Part shown: positions 27,875 through 36,421 of the stretch, in pieces
Layout: every line of letters begins with the position of its first letter
How positions within the stretch are numbered: the first letter of the stretch is position 1
DNA from: Rubrivivax sp.
GTDB taxonomy: Bacteria; Pseudomonadota; Gammaproteobacteria; Burkholderiales; Burkholderiaceae_C
DNA: 64,000 nucleotides
Assembly: GCA_020852865.1 (NCBI GenBank)
Contig: JADYZZ010000059.1
Coordinates: 62,001 to 126,000 of the forward strand
Reading direction: 5' to 3'
Notes under the pieces: generated by a model
Told to the model about the DNA's origin: nothing
The model's database searches: none
Seen by the model: only the letters and a program-made list of their open reading frames with translations
Position numbers and translations under genes: made by a program

Positions 27875-28300
27875 ATGCTCGTTCGTCTCGTCTACGCCAG
27901 CCGCGCGGCGGCCGCGCCCAGCCCCGAGGAGCTGGCCGTGATGCTGCGGCGCAGCCGCACCAAGAACCAGTCGCTCGGGGTGACCGGCGTGCTGTGCCAC
28001 GGCGCGGGCGTGTTCCTGCAGGTGCTCGAAGGCAGCCGCCCGGCGGTCAGCCGCCTGTACGGCCGCATCGCCGCCGACCCGCGCCACCGCGACCTCGAGC
28101 TGCTCGCCTACGAGGAGATCCACGAGCGGCGCTTCGGCAGCTGGTGCATGGGGCAGGTCGACATCGCCCGGCTCAACCCGGCGCTGCTGCTGAAGTACTC
28201 GGAGCGCGCGGCGCTCGACCCGTTCGCGGTCTGCGGCGCGGCCTCGCTGGCGCTGTTCGACGAGCTGGTGGCGACGGCGTCCGTGGTCGGTCAGGCCTGA
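27875..28300 (+). CDS. BLUF-domain blue-light receptor
   Basis: 141 residues from the ATG at MLVRLVYASRAAA (a GTG at 27860, coupled to the folE stop, is an alternative). It is a single BLUF domain of about 95 residues plus a short helical tail. The flavin-site residues all appear present: Tyr7 (RLVYAS), Asn31 (KNQSLGVTG), Gln49 (FLQVLEG), Trp90 and Met92 (GSWCMG). It should bind FAD and respond to blue light. Short BLUF proteins have no output domain and signal by protein contact. The soxC start lies only 13 nt downstream, so it looks like the promoter-proximal gene of the sox operon. Confidence 0.9.
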   Translation: MLVRLVYASRAAAAPSPEELAVMLRRSRTKNQSLGVTGVLCHGAGVFLQVLEGSRPAVSRLYGRIAADPRHRDLELLAYEEIHERRFGSWCMGQVDIARLNPALLLKYSERAALDPFAVCGAASLALFDELVATASVVGQA

Positions 28301-28313
28301 CGACGCGCGGATC

Positions 28314-29690
28314 GTGTCCACGCGCGCTGCGGTCGGGCAAGGCGAGTGGGCGACGGCGGGCCGGCTGCGCCCGGCGCCCGAGTGCTTCCTCGACGGCGAC
28401 GGCGTGCTCCGCGTGCGGCAGGAAGCGCGCGCCGGCCGGCGCGACTTCATCCGCCGCGCCTTCGCCGCCGCGCTGGCCGGCGGCGGTGCGGTCCGCGCCG
28501 CAGCGTCGGCGGGCGACCCCGAGATCCTCGAGCCGCAGCCGCAGCGCCAGGCGCTCGGCCGCCCGGTTGCAAGCACCGGCTACGGCAGCCCGAGCCGCTA
28601 CGAGGCGAACGTGCAGCGCCGCATCAGCCCGGGCCTCACCGCCACGCGCGAGTCGGGCGTGAGCTTCACGCCGCTGCAGAGCCTGTTCGGCATCGTCACG
28701 CCCAGCGGCCTGCACTTCGAGCGCCATCATGCCGGCTGGTGGGATCTCGACCCGCGCCGCCACCGGCTCATGATCAACGGCTCGGATCCTTCGCTCGTCG
28801 CGCGGCCGATGGTCTACACGATGGACGAGCTGATGCGGCTGCCGAGCACGAGCCGCTTCCGCTTCATCGAGTGCAGCGCCAACACCGGCATGGAATGGGG
28901 CAACGTCGCGGTGCCCACCGTGCAGTACACGCACGGCATGCTCAGCTGCAGCGAGTTCACCGGCGTGCCGCTGCGCCTGCTGCTCGAGCGCGCCGGCACC
29001 GACTGGCGGCGCGGACGCTTCGTGCTGGCCGAAGGCGGCGAGGGCTCGGCGCTGGCACGCACGATCCCGATGGCGCTGGTGGAGTCCGGCGAGGTGCTCG
29101 TCGCCTACGGCCAGAACGGCGAGATGCTGCGCCCCGAGAACGGCTACCCGCTGCGTCTGGTGGTGCCCGGCGTGCAGGGCGTGAGCTGGGTGAAGTACCT
29201 GCGCCGCATCGAAGTCGGCGACCAGCCCTACGCGACCCGCGACGAGGCGCTGCAGTACATCGACCTGATGCCCGATGGCCGCTACCGCCAGTACACCAGC
29301 GTGCAGGAATGCAAGAGCGTGCTCACCACGCCCTCGGGCGGGCAGGTGCTGCTGGGCGAGGGCTACTACGAGCTGAGCGGCCTGGCCTGGAGCGGACGCG
29401 GACGGATCCGGCGCGTCGACGTGAGCGTCGACGGCGGGCGCAACTGGCGCGCCGCGCGCCTGCAGCCGCCCGTGCTCGCCAAGTGCCTGACGCGCTTCAC
29501 GCTGCCCTGGATCTGGGACGGCCGGCCGGCGCTGCTGGCCAGCCGTGCGGTCGACGAGACCGGCAGCGTGCAGCCCGGCTACCGCGAACTGCGCGCGGTG
29601 CGCGGCACGCGCTCGCTCTACCACAACAACGCGGTGCAGGCCTGGCTGGTGCAGGCCGGCGGCGAGGTGGTCAATGTCCAGCTGCCGTGA
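28314..29690 (+). CDS. soxC: Sulfur dehydrogenase molybdoprotein SoxC
   Basis: 458 residues from a GTG. A Tat signal (GRRDFIRRAFAAALAGGG at about 41-58) follows an unusually long leader, so the true start may be internal. The sulfite-oxidase-type molybdopterin domain has its Mo-ligand Cys in RFIECSANTGMEW. A C-terminal Mo-co dimerisation domain includes DVSVDGGRNWRAA. SoxCD takes six electrons from the sulfane sulfur bound to SoxYZ, giving complete thiosulfate oxidation without stored sulfur. soxD overlaps its end by 17 nt. Confidence 0.95.
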   Translation: MSTRAAVGQGEWATAGRLRPAPECFLDGDGVLRVRQEARAGRRDFIRRAFAAALAGGGAVRAAASAGDPEILEPQPQRQALGRPVASTGYGSPSRYEANVQRRISPGLTATRESGVSFTPLQSLFGIVTPSGLHFERHHAGWWDLDPRRHRLMINGSDPSLVARPMVYTMDELMRLPSTSRFRFIECSANTGMEWGNVAVPTVQYTHGMLSCSEFTGVPLRLLLERAGTDWRRGRFVLAEGGEGSALARTIPMALVESGEVLVAYGQNGEMLRPENGYPLRLVVPGVQGVSWVKYLRRIEVGDQPYATRDEALQYIDLMPDGRYRQYTSVQECKSVLTTPSGGQVLLGEGYYELSGLAWSGRGRIRRVDVSVDGGRNWRAARLQPPVLAKCLTRFTLPWIWDGRPALLASRAVDETGSVQPGYRELRAVRGTRSLYHNNAVQAWLVQAGGEVVNVQLP

Positions 29691-30435
29691 CGCGCTGCTG
29701 GCCTGGGCCCTGCTCGGTGCCGCGGCCGCCGCCGCGGGCGGCGAACCCTATCCCGGCATCGGCCGCAGCGCCACCGCCAGCGAGCTCGCCGCCTGGGACC
29801 GCGACGTGCGCCCCGACTTCAAGGGCCTGCCCGCGGGCCGCGGCTCGGTGGCCGAAGGTCAGGTGCTGTGGGAGGCGCGCTGCGCCGCCTGTCACGGCGT
29901 GTTCGGCGAGAGCAACGAATGGACGCAGCCGCTGAGCGGCGGCACCGATGCCGAGGACATCCGGCGCGGCCGCGCGGCGCGGCTGGCCGACCCGGCCTAT
30001 CCGCAGCGCAGCTCGCTGATGAAGCTGGCAACCCTGTCCACGCTGTGGGACGCGATCGCGCGCTCGATGCCCTGGGACGCCCCGGGCACGCTGTCGGCCG
30101 ACGAAACCTACGCCGTGACGGCCTATCTGCTGCACCTGGAGGGCATCGTCGACGCGGCCTTCGTGCTCGACCGCGCGAGCGCCGCCGCCGTTCAGCAGCG
30201 CCTGCCCAACCGCCACGGCATGCAGTTCGAACACGCGCTGTGGCCGGGCGGATTGCCCGGCAGCACGCGCCGGCCCGACACCCGCGGCGACACCTGCCGG
30301 CGCGGCTGCCCGCCGCCGCAGCGCGTGGTCGGGTTCCCGCCCGGCCATGCGCGCGACGCGCACGGCGAGCTCGCCGAGCAGAACCGCCTGGTCGGCGCCC
30401 AGCGCGGCGCGCCGACTTCGGGCGCGGCGCGCTGA
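29674..30435 (+). CDS. soxD: Cytochrome c subunit of sulfur dehydrogenase, SoxD (short, one heme)
   Basis: 253 residues from an ATG inside the end of soxC. A signal peptide spans about 1-22. One c-type heme site is visible, CAACH at 70-74. The region SLMKLATLSTLWDAIARSMP and WDAPGTLSADETYAVTAYLL matches SoxD, with Met89-type axial ligands in the SMPWD segment. The Paracoccus SoxD is larger with two hemes; this one has a Pro/Arg-rich tail with no second CxxCH. It carries electrons from SoxC to the cytochrome c pool. Confidence 0.9.
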   Translation: MSSCRDALLAWALLGAAAAAAGGEPYPGIGRSATASELAAWDRDVRPDFKGLPAGRGSVAEGQVLWEARCAACHGVFGESNEWTQPLSGGTDAEDIRRGRAARLADPAYPQRSSLMKLATLSTLWDAIARSMPWDAPGTLSADETYAVTAYLLHLEGIVDAAFVLDRASAAAVQQRLPNRHGMQFEHALWPGGLPGSTRRPDTRGDTCRRGCPPPQRVVGFPPGHARDAHGELAEQNRLVGAQRGAPTSGAAR

Positions 30436-30545
30436 GCGCCGTCCTCCCGACGGATAGCCCGACCGGGTAGTCCCGGGCATGCCCTGATGCCCGCCCGGGC
30501 AGCGCACTGCGAAGATCGCCGCCTCTGCACAAGGAGCCGTCTGCG

Positions 30546-31004
30546 ATGAGCACCCGACGTGACATGCTGGCCACCAGCCTGAAGGTGGCCGGCCTGCTGG
30601 CCGCCGCCGGCATGCTGCCGCGGGCGGCGCAGGCAGCCTGGAACAGCGCCGCCTTCGACGCCAAGAACCTGGCCGACGCCGTCAAGGCCTTCGGCGGCAG
30701 TGCGCCGGCGGCCAGCACGGGCGTCAGCATCACCGGGCCCGACATCGCCGAGAACGGCGCGGTCGTACCGGTGGGTTGCGCGAGCACGCTGCCTGCCGTC
30801 AAGCGCCTGATGCTGCTGGTGGAGAAGAACCCCAACGCGCTGGCCGCGGTGTTCGACCTGACCGACAGCGTCGAGCCCAGCATCAACGCGCGCGTGAAGA
30901 TGGCCCAGTCGTCCAACGTGTACGCGGTGGCGATGACGGGCGACGGCAAGGTCTTCTACGCGCAAAAGGAGATCAAGGTCACGCTCGGCGGCTGCGGCGG
31001 CTGA
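30546..31004 (+). CDS. soxY: Sulfur carrier subunit SoxY
   Basis: 152 residues from an ATG preceded by AAGGAG. A Tat-type signal (STRRDMLATSLKVAGLLAAAG) spans about 1-30. The C terminus is GGCGG, the swinging arm whose Cys150 carries the sulfur substrate covalently. SoxY works in the periplasm as a heterodimer with SoxZ, whose gene starts 15 nt downstream. The 110-nt gap after soxD contains an AT-poor leader and could hold an internal promoter. Confidence 0.96.
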   Translation: MSTRRDMLATSLKVAGLLAAAGMLPRAAQAAWNSAAFDAKNLADAVKAFGGSAPAASTGVSITGPDIAENGAVVPVGCASTLPAVKRLMLLVEKNPNALAAVFDLTDSVEPSINARVKMAQSSNVYAVAMTGDGKVFYAQKEIKVTLGGCGG

Positions 31005-31019
31005 ACGAAGGAGAAGAAC

Positions 31020-31331
31020 ATGGCAGATCCGATGCGCATCCGCGCGCAGGTGCAAGGCGACAAGGCCGTCGTGCGCGTGCTGATGAGCCACGAGATGGAG
31101 ACCGGCCAGCGCAAGGACAGCGCAGGCAAGACGATCCCGGCCTGGTTCATCCAGGAGGTCGGCGTCAACCACAACGGCCGGGCGGTGCTCACGGCCCAAT
31201 GGGGCCCGTCGATCGCCAAGAACCCGTTCCTGCAGCTCACCGTGAAGGGGGCGAAGGCGGGCGACAAGATCACGGTCACCTGGAAGGACAACCGCGGCGA
31301 CAGCCGCACCGACGAGGCCACGGTGGCCTGA
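31020..31331 (+). CDS. soxZ: SoxYZ carrier subunit SoxZ
   Basis: 103 residues from an ATG preceded by AAGGAGAA. It has the SoxZ family pattern: MRIRAQVQGDKAVVRVLMSH, PAWFIQEVGVNHNGR and the closing VTWKDNRGDSRTDEATV. It has no signal peptide, so it is exported together with SoxY by the Tat route. Length is standard. It is immediately followed by a palindromic repeat element that separates it from soxA. Confidence 0.96.
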   Translation: MADPMRIRAQVQGDKAVVRVLMSHEMETGQRKDSAGKTIPAWFIQEVGVNHNGRAVLTAQWGPSIAKNPFLQLTVKGAKAGDKITVTWKDNRGDSRTDEATVA

Positions 31332-31491
31332 GAAGCTGTGAACGAATCGCCCACACCCGCTCGCCACGCCAGACGACGCCCGCTCGTCGTTGCAAATGCT
31401 CGCCGTATCACGCGATATGGCTGCGCTTTTCGCCTGGATCGGGCGCCGTCTGGCGCGCCGCTCGGGCGCGGCCGATTCGTTCACAGCTTCT
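31331..31491. repeat. 161-bp palindromic element (MITE/REP-like) between soxZ and soxA
   Basis: The ends are perfect inverted repeats: GAAGCTGTGAACGAATCG at 31332-31349 and its complement at 31473-31490, extended by one matching base on each side. Inside, 31367-31382 and 31440-31455 pair with one mismatch around the same centre (31411), so the whole element can fold as one long hairpin. It has no coding capacity. It starts on the last base of the soxZ stop codon and ends 14 nt before soxA. Confidence 0.85.
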
Positions 31492-31505
31492 GACGGGACG
31501 CGCCG

Positions 31506-32351
31506 ATGCACAAACCGATTCGCCCTGGCGCGCCCGGCGCGCGCCGGCTGCTCGCGGGCCTGATCGCAGGCCCGCTCGCCCTGGCCTCGGCGCTGCCGGC
31601 CTGGCCGCAGACGGCGAAATCGACCGCCGAAGGCATCGCCGAATACCGCAAGCTGCTCGAGGACGGCAACCCGGCCGACCTGTTCGAAGCCAAGGGCGAG
31701 CAGCTCTGGAAGACCCCGCGCGGGCCGAAGAACGCCTCGCTCGAGGCCTGCGACCTGGGCAAGGGGCCCGGCGTCGTGAAGGGCGCCTTCGTCGAGCTGC
31801 CGCGCTGGTTCGCCGACGCCGGCAAGGTGATGGACCTCGAAGCGCGCCTGATCTGGTGCATGGCGCAGCTGCAGGGGCTCGACGCGGCGGCGATCGACAA
31901 GACGCCGTTCGATCGCGGCGAGATGGCCAACGTCACCGCGCTCGCCACCTACGTGGGCAATGCCTCGCGCGGGATGCGCTTCAACCTGCCGCAGTCGCAC
32001 GCGCAGGAGCGCGTGATGTACGAGATCGGCAAGCGCGTGTTCTTCTACCGCGCGGGCACGCACGACTTCGCCTGCGCCACCTGCCACGGCGAGGAAGGCA
32101 AGCGCATCCGGCTGCAGGAGCTGCCCAACCTGACGCGTAATCCGGGCGACGGCGTCGGCTTCGCGGCCTGGCCGGCCTACCGCGTGAGCGCCGGGCAGAT
32201 GTGGAGCATGCAGTTCCGGCTCAACGACTGCTATCGCCAGCAGCGCTTCCCGTACCCGCTGTTCGCGTCGGACGCGACGATCGCCCTGGGCGTGTACATG
32301 GGCGTCAACGCCAAGGGCGCCGAATCGATCGTGCCCGCGATCAAGCGCTGA
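31506..32351 (+). CDS. soxA: SoxAX cytochrome subunit SoxA (single-heme type)
   Basis: 281 residues with a signal peptide to about residue 36. One c-heme site is present, CATCH at 190-194, and Cys242 in RLNDCYRQQRFPYP is the expected cysteine axial ligand that becomes a persulfide. Cys82 and Cys118 occupy the region of the lost N-terminal heme and may form a disulfide, as in monoheme SoxA. With SoxX it links thiosulfate to the Cys of SoxY. The gene follows the palindromic element and may depend on read-through or on a promoter inside it. Confidence 0.94.
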   Translation: MHKPIRPGAPGARRLLAGLIAGPLALASALPAWPQTAKSTAEGIAEYRKLLEDGNPADLFEAKGEQLWKTPRGPKNASLEACDLGKGPGVVKGAFVELPRWFADAGKVMDLEARLIWCMAQLQGLDAAAIDKTPFDRGEMANVTALATYVGNASRGMRFNLPQSHAQERVMYEIGKRVFFYRAGTHDFACATCHGEEGKRIRLQELPNLTRNPGDGVGFAAWPAYRVSAGQMWSMQFRLNDCYRQQRFPYPLFASDATIALGVYMGVNAKGAESIVPAIKR

Positions 32352-32377
32352 GCGCCTGTGAAGCCGAGGTCGCCCCG

Positions 32378-33013
32378 ATGAAGAAGCTGCCCGCCCTCTT
32401 CGCCGCAATGGCCCTGCTCGCCGGCTGCGCCTCGCTGCCGAGCGACGCCGAACTCGACCAGATGAGCGCGCGCATCATGCGCAGCTCGTTCCGCGACCAG
32501 GGCATCGCCAAGGTCGATCGCCTGGATCAGGACTTCGTCCAGGCCGCCTGCTCCGGCGGCAAGGCGCCCGACGAGGCCAGCGCCGCGCGCATCCGCGCCG
32601 AGGCCGCCGCCTCGGTGAAGAGGCCCGCCGACGGCCAATATCTCGGCGACTGGCGCGAAGGCGAGAAGCTTGCCCAGAGCGGCCGCGGCATGACCTGGAC
32701 CGACGCCTCCACCGCCCCGGCGGCCAACGGCGGCAACTGCTACAACTGCCACCAGATCGCGAAGGAGGAGATCTCCTACGGCACGATCGGCCCGAGCCTG
32801 TACCACTACGGCCGCGACCGCGGCATCACCGGCTCGAGCGAGCCGCAGATGCGGGCGCTGTACGAGTACACCTGGACCAAGCTGTACAACGCGCACGCCT
32901 TCGTCGCCTGCTCGAGCATGCCGCGCTTCGGCGCCAAGGGCCTGCTCGACGACAAGCAGCTCAAGCACCTGATGGCGCTGCTGCTCGACCCGAATTCGCC
33001 GGTCAACCGGTGA
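32378..33013 (+). CDS. soxX: SoxAX cytochrome subunit SoxX, probable lipoprotein
   Basis: 211 residues. The heme site is CYNCH at 121-125 with an axial Met181 in SSMPRFG. GTIGPSLYHYGRDRG is typical of SoxX. The N terminus MKKLPALFAAMALLAGCASL contains a lipobox (LAGC), so the protein is probably lipidated at Cys17 rather than free in the periplasm. A long insert of about 100 residues lies between the lipobox and the heme. It lies 26 nt after soxA and pairs with it. Confidence 0.93.
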   Translation: MKKLPALFAAMALLAGCASLPSDAELDQMSARIMRSSFRDQGIAKVDRLDQDFVQAACSGGKAPDEASAARIRAEAAASVKRPADGQYLGDWREGEKLAQSGRGMTWTDASTAPAANGGNCYNCHQIAKEEISYGTIGPSLYHYGRDRGITGSSEPQMRALYEYTWTKLYNAHAFVACSSMPRFGAKGLLDDKQLKHLMALLLDPNSPVNR

Positions 33014-33077
33014 GCGGCGGCGGCGTACGCACGAGCGGGTTCCCGCCGGTGCAACGATCCCGCCGCCCGAGCCCGCC

Positions 33078-34823
33078 GTGAGCATCAGCCGGCGCGAATT
33101 CCTGCAGGTGCTGGCCGCCGCCGGCGCCGCCGGCATGGCGCTGGGCCGCTGGGCCGAGGCCGACGCGGCCAGCGCCGAGGACGCGCTGTACGAGCTGCCC
33201 GCGCCGGGCCGCGGCGCGGGCTTCGTCAGCCTGCTGCACCTGACCGACTGCCACGCCCAGCTGCTGCCGCTGCACTTCCGCGAGCCGAGCGTCAACCTCG
33301 GCGTCGGTCCGATGGCCGGACGGCTGCCGCATCGGGTGGGCGAGCGTTTCCTGGCCGCCACCGGCGTAGCGCCGGGCAGCGCGCTGGCGCATGCGTACAC
33401 GTATCTCGACTTCGAGCGCGCCGCGCGCCGCTACGGCAAGGTGGGCGGCTTCGCGCATCTGGCGACGCTGGTCAAGCGGCTCAGGGCCGGCCGGCCGGGC
33501 GCCTTGCTGCTCGACGGCGGCGACACCTGGCAGGGTTCGGCCACGGCGCTGTGGACGCGGGCGCAGGACATGGTCGACGCCTCGAAGCTGCTCGGCGTCG
33601 ACGTCATGACCGGCCACTGGGAGTTCACCTACGGCATGCAGCGCGTCCGGGAGATCGTCGAGCGCGATTTCAAGGGCCGCATCGACTTCGTCGCACACAA
33701 CGTCCGGACCACCGACTTCGGCGATCCGGTGTTCGCCCCCTACGTGCTGCGCGAGGTCAACGGCGTCAAGCTCGCCATCGTCGGCCAGGCCTTCCCGTAC
33801 ACGCCGATCGCCAACCCGCGCTACTTTGTCGCCGACTGGGAGTTCGGCATCCAGGAGGAGAACCTGCAGAAGGTGGTCGACGAGGCGCGCGGCAAGGGCG
33901 CGGCCCTGGTCGTGCTGCTCTCGCACAACGGCATGGATGTCGACCTCAAGCTCGCCGGCCGCGTGCGCGGCATCGACGCCATCCTCGGCGGCCACACGCA
34001 CGACGGCGTGCCGGTGGCGCTGCCCGTCGCGAATGCCGGCGGCACGACGCTCGTCACCAACTCGGGCAGCAACGGCAAGTTCCTCGGCGTGATGGACTTC
34101 GAGGTTCGCTCCGGCCGCGTCGCCAACTGGCGCTGGCGGCTGCTGCCGGTGTTTGCCGATGTGCTGGCGCCCGACCCCGAGATGGCCGCGCTCGTCACGC
34201 GGCTGCGCGCGCCGTTCGAAGCCAAGCTCGCCGAAAAGCTGGCGGTCACCGACGCGCTGCTGTACCGCCGCGGCAACTTCAACGGCAGCTGGGACCAGTT
34301 GGTGTGCGACGCGCTGCTCGAAGTGCAGGACGCCGAGATCGCCTTCAGCCCGGGCTTTCGCTGGGGCACGACGCTGCTGCCGGGCCAGACCATCACGCGC
34401 GAGCTGATGATGGACCAACTCGCCATCACCTACCCCTACGCCACCGTGGCGCCGATGACGGGCGAGTTCATCAAGACCGTGCTCGAGGACGTGGCCGACA
34501 ACCTCTTCAACCCGGACCCCTATTACCAGCAGGGCGGCGACATGGTGCGGGTGGGCGGCCTCGAGTACACGATCGAACCCGGCGCGAAGATGGGCGCGCG
34601 CATCAGCGACATGCGGCTTGCCGGCCGGCCGATCGAGTCCGGCAAGAGCTACAAGGTCGCCGGCTGGGCCCCGGTGGCCGAGGCCGCCGCGCAGGCCGGC
34701 AGCAAGCCGGTGTGGGAGCTGGTCGAGAGCTGGCTGAAGGCGCGCCCGGGCGGGCGCGTGGCGCCGCCGCGCCTCAACACGCCGCGGCTGGTGGGCGTGC
34801 AGGGCAACGCCGGGCTGGCCTGA
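33078..34823 (+). CDS. soxB: Thiosulfohydrolase SoxB
   Basis: 581 residues from a GTG. A Tat signal (SISRREFLQVLAAAGAAG) is present. The metallophosphoesterase-like domain binds two Mn ions through LHLTDCHAQLLPLHFRE, DGGDTWQGSA, HNVRTTDF, LSHNGMDVDLK and GGHTHDGVP. A 5'-nucleotidase C-terminal domain follows (AVTDALLYRRGNFNGSWDQL). It releases sulfate from the sulfonate intermediate on SoxY. It is the last gene of the soxCDYZAXB unit and convergent with the FadL-type gene. Confidence 0.97.
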   Translation: MSISRREFLQVLAAAGAAGMALGRWAEADAASAEDALYELPAPGRGAGFVSLLHLTDCHAQLLPLHFREPSVNLGVGPMAGRLPHRVGERFLAATGVAPGSALAHAYTYLDFERAARRYGKVGGFAHLATLVKRLRAGRPGALLLDGGDTWQGSATALWTRAQDMVDASKLLGVDVMTGHWEFTYGMQRVREIVERDFKGRIDFVAHNVRTTDFGDPVFAPYVLREVNGVKLAIVGQAFPYTPIANPRYFVADWEFGIQEENLQKVVDEARGKGAALVVLLSHNGMDVDLKLAGRVRGIDAILGGHTHDGVPVALPVANAGGTTLVTNSGSNGKFLGVMDFEVRSGRVANWRWRLLPVFADVLAPDPEMAALVTRLRAPFEAKLAEKLAVTDALLYRRGNFNGSWDQLVCDALLEVQDAEIAFSPGFRWGTTLLPGQTITRELMMDQLAITYPYATVAPMTGEFIKTVLEDVADNLFNPDPYYQQGGDMVRVGGLEYTIEPGAKMGARISDMRLAGRPIESGKSYKVAGWAPVAEAAAQAGSKPVWELVESWLKARPGGRVAPPRLNTPRLVGVQGNAGLA

Positions 34824-35012
34824 AGCAGCCACCGGCGCCCTTGCGCGGCAGCCCGGGCGAGGACGAAGGTCACGCGAGAGGCCGTGCCCGCGGCGCGGCG
34901 CGCAGTCCGAACGGTGCGCAGCCGGCGGCTCTGGCGCCGCCGAGGCCCTGCCGGCTCGCCCGGTCTCCAGCGGCGCGGGGCGAGCCGCGCCGCGGCCCGC
35001 CCCCGGGCTTGC

Positions 35013-36347
35013 TCAGAACCGCGCCGTGTACATCACCTGCACGTTCTGCTGCTTGTGCGTGATGAGCACGCCCTGGCCGTTGGTGACCGAGACGCGCGGC
35101 GCATAGGTGTACGACAGGTTCAGCTCGTGCGCCGGCGTGAAGGCCCAGCCCGCGCCCAGCGTGTAGTGGTTCTTCACGGTGGCCGGGAAGAGCGGGTTGA
35201 CGAAGGCGTCGGGAATCGGGTTGTCGGCGAGGTTGACGCCGGCGCGCAGCGTGAGCTGCTGGTTCGCCGACCACGCCAGGCCGAGGTTGGTGACCGTCTG
35301 GTCCTTCCAGTTCTGCGGCATCGCGAAGCTCACCGAACCGCCCATGCCGGCGCTGTCGTAGCGCATCTTGAAGCTCTGCATCACGCCGGCCCAGCCGATG
35401 CGCTTGACGTCGGCCGCCACCAGCAGCGCCGGGCTGGCCTGCCAGGCCACACCGAGCGCGGCCATCGTCGGCCACTGGAAATCGACCACCGTCATGCGGC
35501 CGCTGTCGGCAAAGCCTCCGGGTGCGCTCAGCGTCGCGCCGGCGGTGCCGGTCTTCAGATCGCCCAGCTTGGTCTTGAACTGGTACGAGCCGCCCAGCGT
35601 GACCCCGGGCGCGGCCCTCCAGACGAAGCCCAGCTTGGCAGCCCAGCCGGTGGCCTTGGCCGCACCCGAGAAGTCGTTGGAGTCCGAGAAGTCGATGCGG
35701 GCCCAGGGCGCACCGCCCAGGGCCGGCAGCGCACCGCCCAGGTTGCCCGAGGCCCCGGTGACCATGCCGCCGAGCTGCGCGCCGCTGGCGGCCATGCGCA
35801 GGTCGAGGTTGGCCCAGACGTAGTCGAGCGTGCCGCCGATGGCGAACTCGGGCGTCGCCTGCCAGGCCAGCGGCAGCAGCACGCGGCCGACGCCGAGCTC
35901 CGAGCGCACCGGCTGGCCCGAGCCCAGCGCCATGAAGCTGTTCTCGGAGTACTCGGTGCCCATGCCGCCTTGCGCGAAGATGCCGAAGCCCCAGGTGAGC
36001 GCGCCGCTCCTGCGCGCGTAGCCGAAGGCCGGCATCAGGTACGAGGTGCCGCCCGAGTCGGCCGTCGGCATGCCCGGCACCGAACTCGCCACCTTGGGCC
36101 CGAGCTGGCCGACCGCGACGTCCAGACGCGCCGGCGAACCCATCAGCGCGAGCGTCGCCGGATTCTGCGCCATCGCGGCGGTGCCATGGTCCACGGCCTG
36201 CGAAGCGCCTCCCATGCCGGTGCTCACCGGCCCGTAGCCTTCCATGTTCATGCCGTTGGTGGCGTGCGCGCCGCCGGCGGCCAGACACAGGACACAGGCG
36301 GCGGCAAGCGCCGAGCGGCGGGCACAGCGGATGTTTCTCGTCTTCAT
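35013..36347 (-). CDS. FadL/TodX-family outer-membrane transporter
   Basis: 444 residues from the ATG at MKTRNIRCARRSALAAACVL, with AGGAAACC just upstream. A signal peptide ends at about residue 29 (AHATNGMNMEGYG). NGMNMEGYGPVSTGMGG followed by AMAQNPATLALM is the FadL-type N-terminal hatch region. Alternating amphipathic strands follow, and the C terminus is MYTARF with a terminal Phe. The family passes hydrophobic compounds such as fatty acids or aromatics across the outer membrane. Its place between sox and soe genes may mean a role with hydrophobic sulfur compounds, but that is guesswork. Confidence 0.88.
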   Translation of the reverse strand: MKTRNIRCARRSALAAACVLCLAAGGAHATNGMNMEGYGPVSTGMGGASQAVDHGTAAMAQNPATLALMGSPARLDVAVGQLGPKVASSVPGMPTADSGGTSYLMPAFGYARRSGALTWGFGIFAQGGMGTEYSENSFMALGSGQPVRSELGVGRVLLPLAWQATPEFAIGGTLDYVWANLDLRMAASGAQLGGMVTGASGNLGGALPALGGAPWARIDFSDSNDFSGAAKATGWAAKLGFVWRAAPGVTLGGSYQFKTKLGDLKTGTAGATLSAPGGFADSGRMTVVDFQWPTMAALGVAWQASPALLVAADVKRIGWAGVMQSFKMRYDSAGMGGSVSFAMPQNWKDQTVTNLGLAWSANQQLTLRAGVNLADNPIPDAFVNPLFPATVKNHYTLGAGWAFTPAHELNLSYTYAPRVSVTNGQGVLITHKQQNVQVMYTARF

Positions 36348-36421
36348 CGTGGTTTCCTCTGTCGATCGACGGTTGGGGGTGGGGGAACCGGGCAAGCCGA
36401 GGTCGGGTGTCGCGGGCCGGC

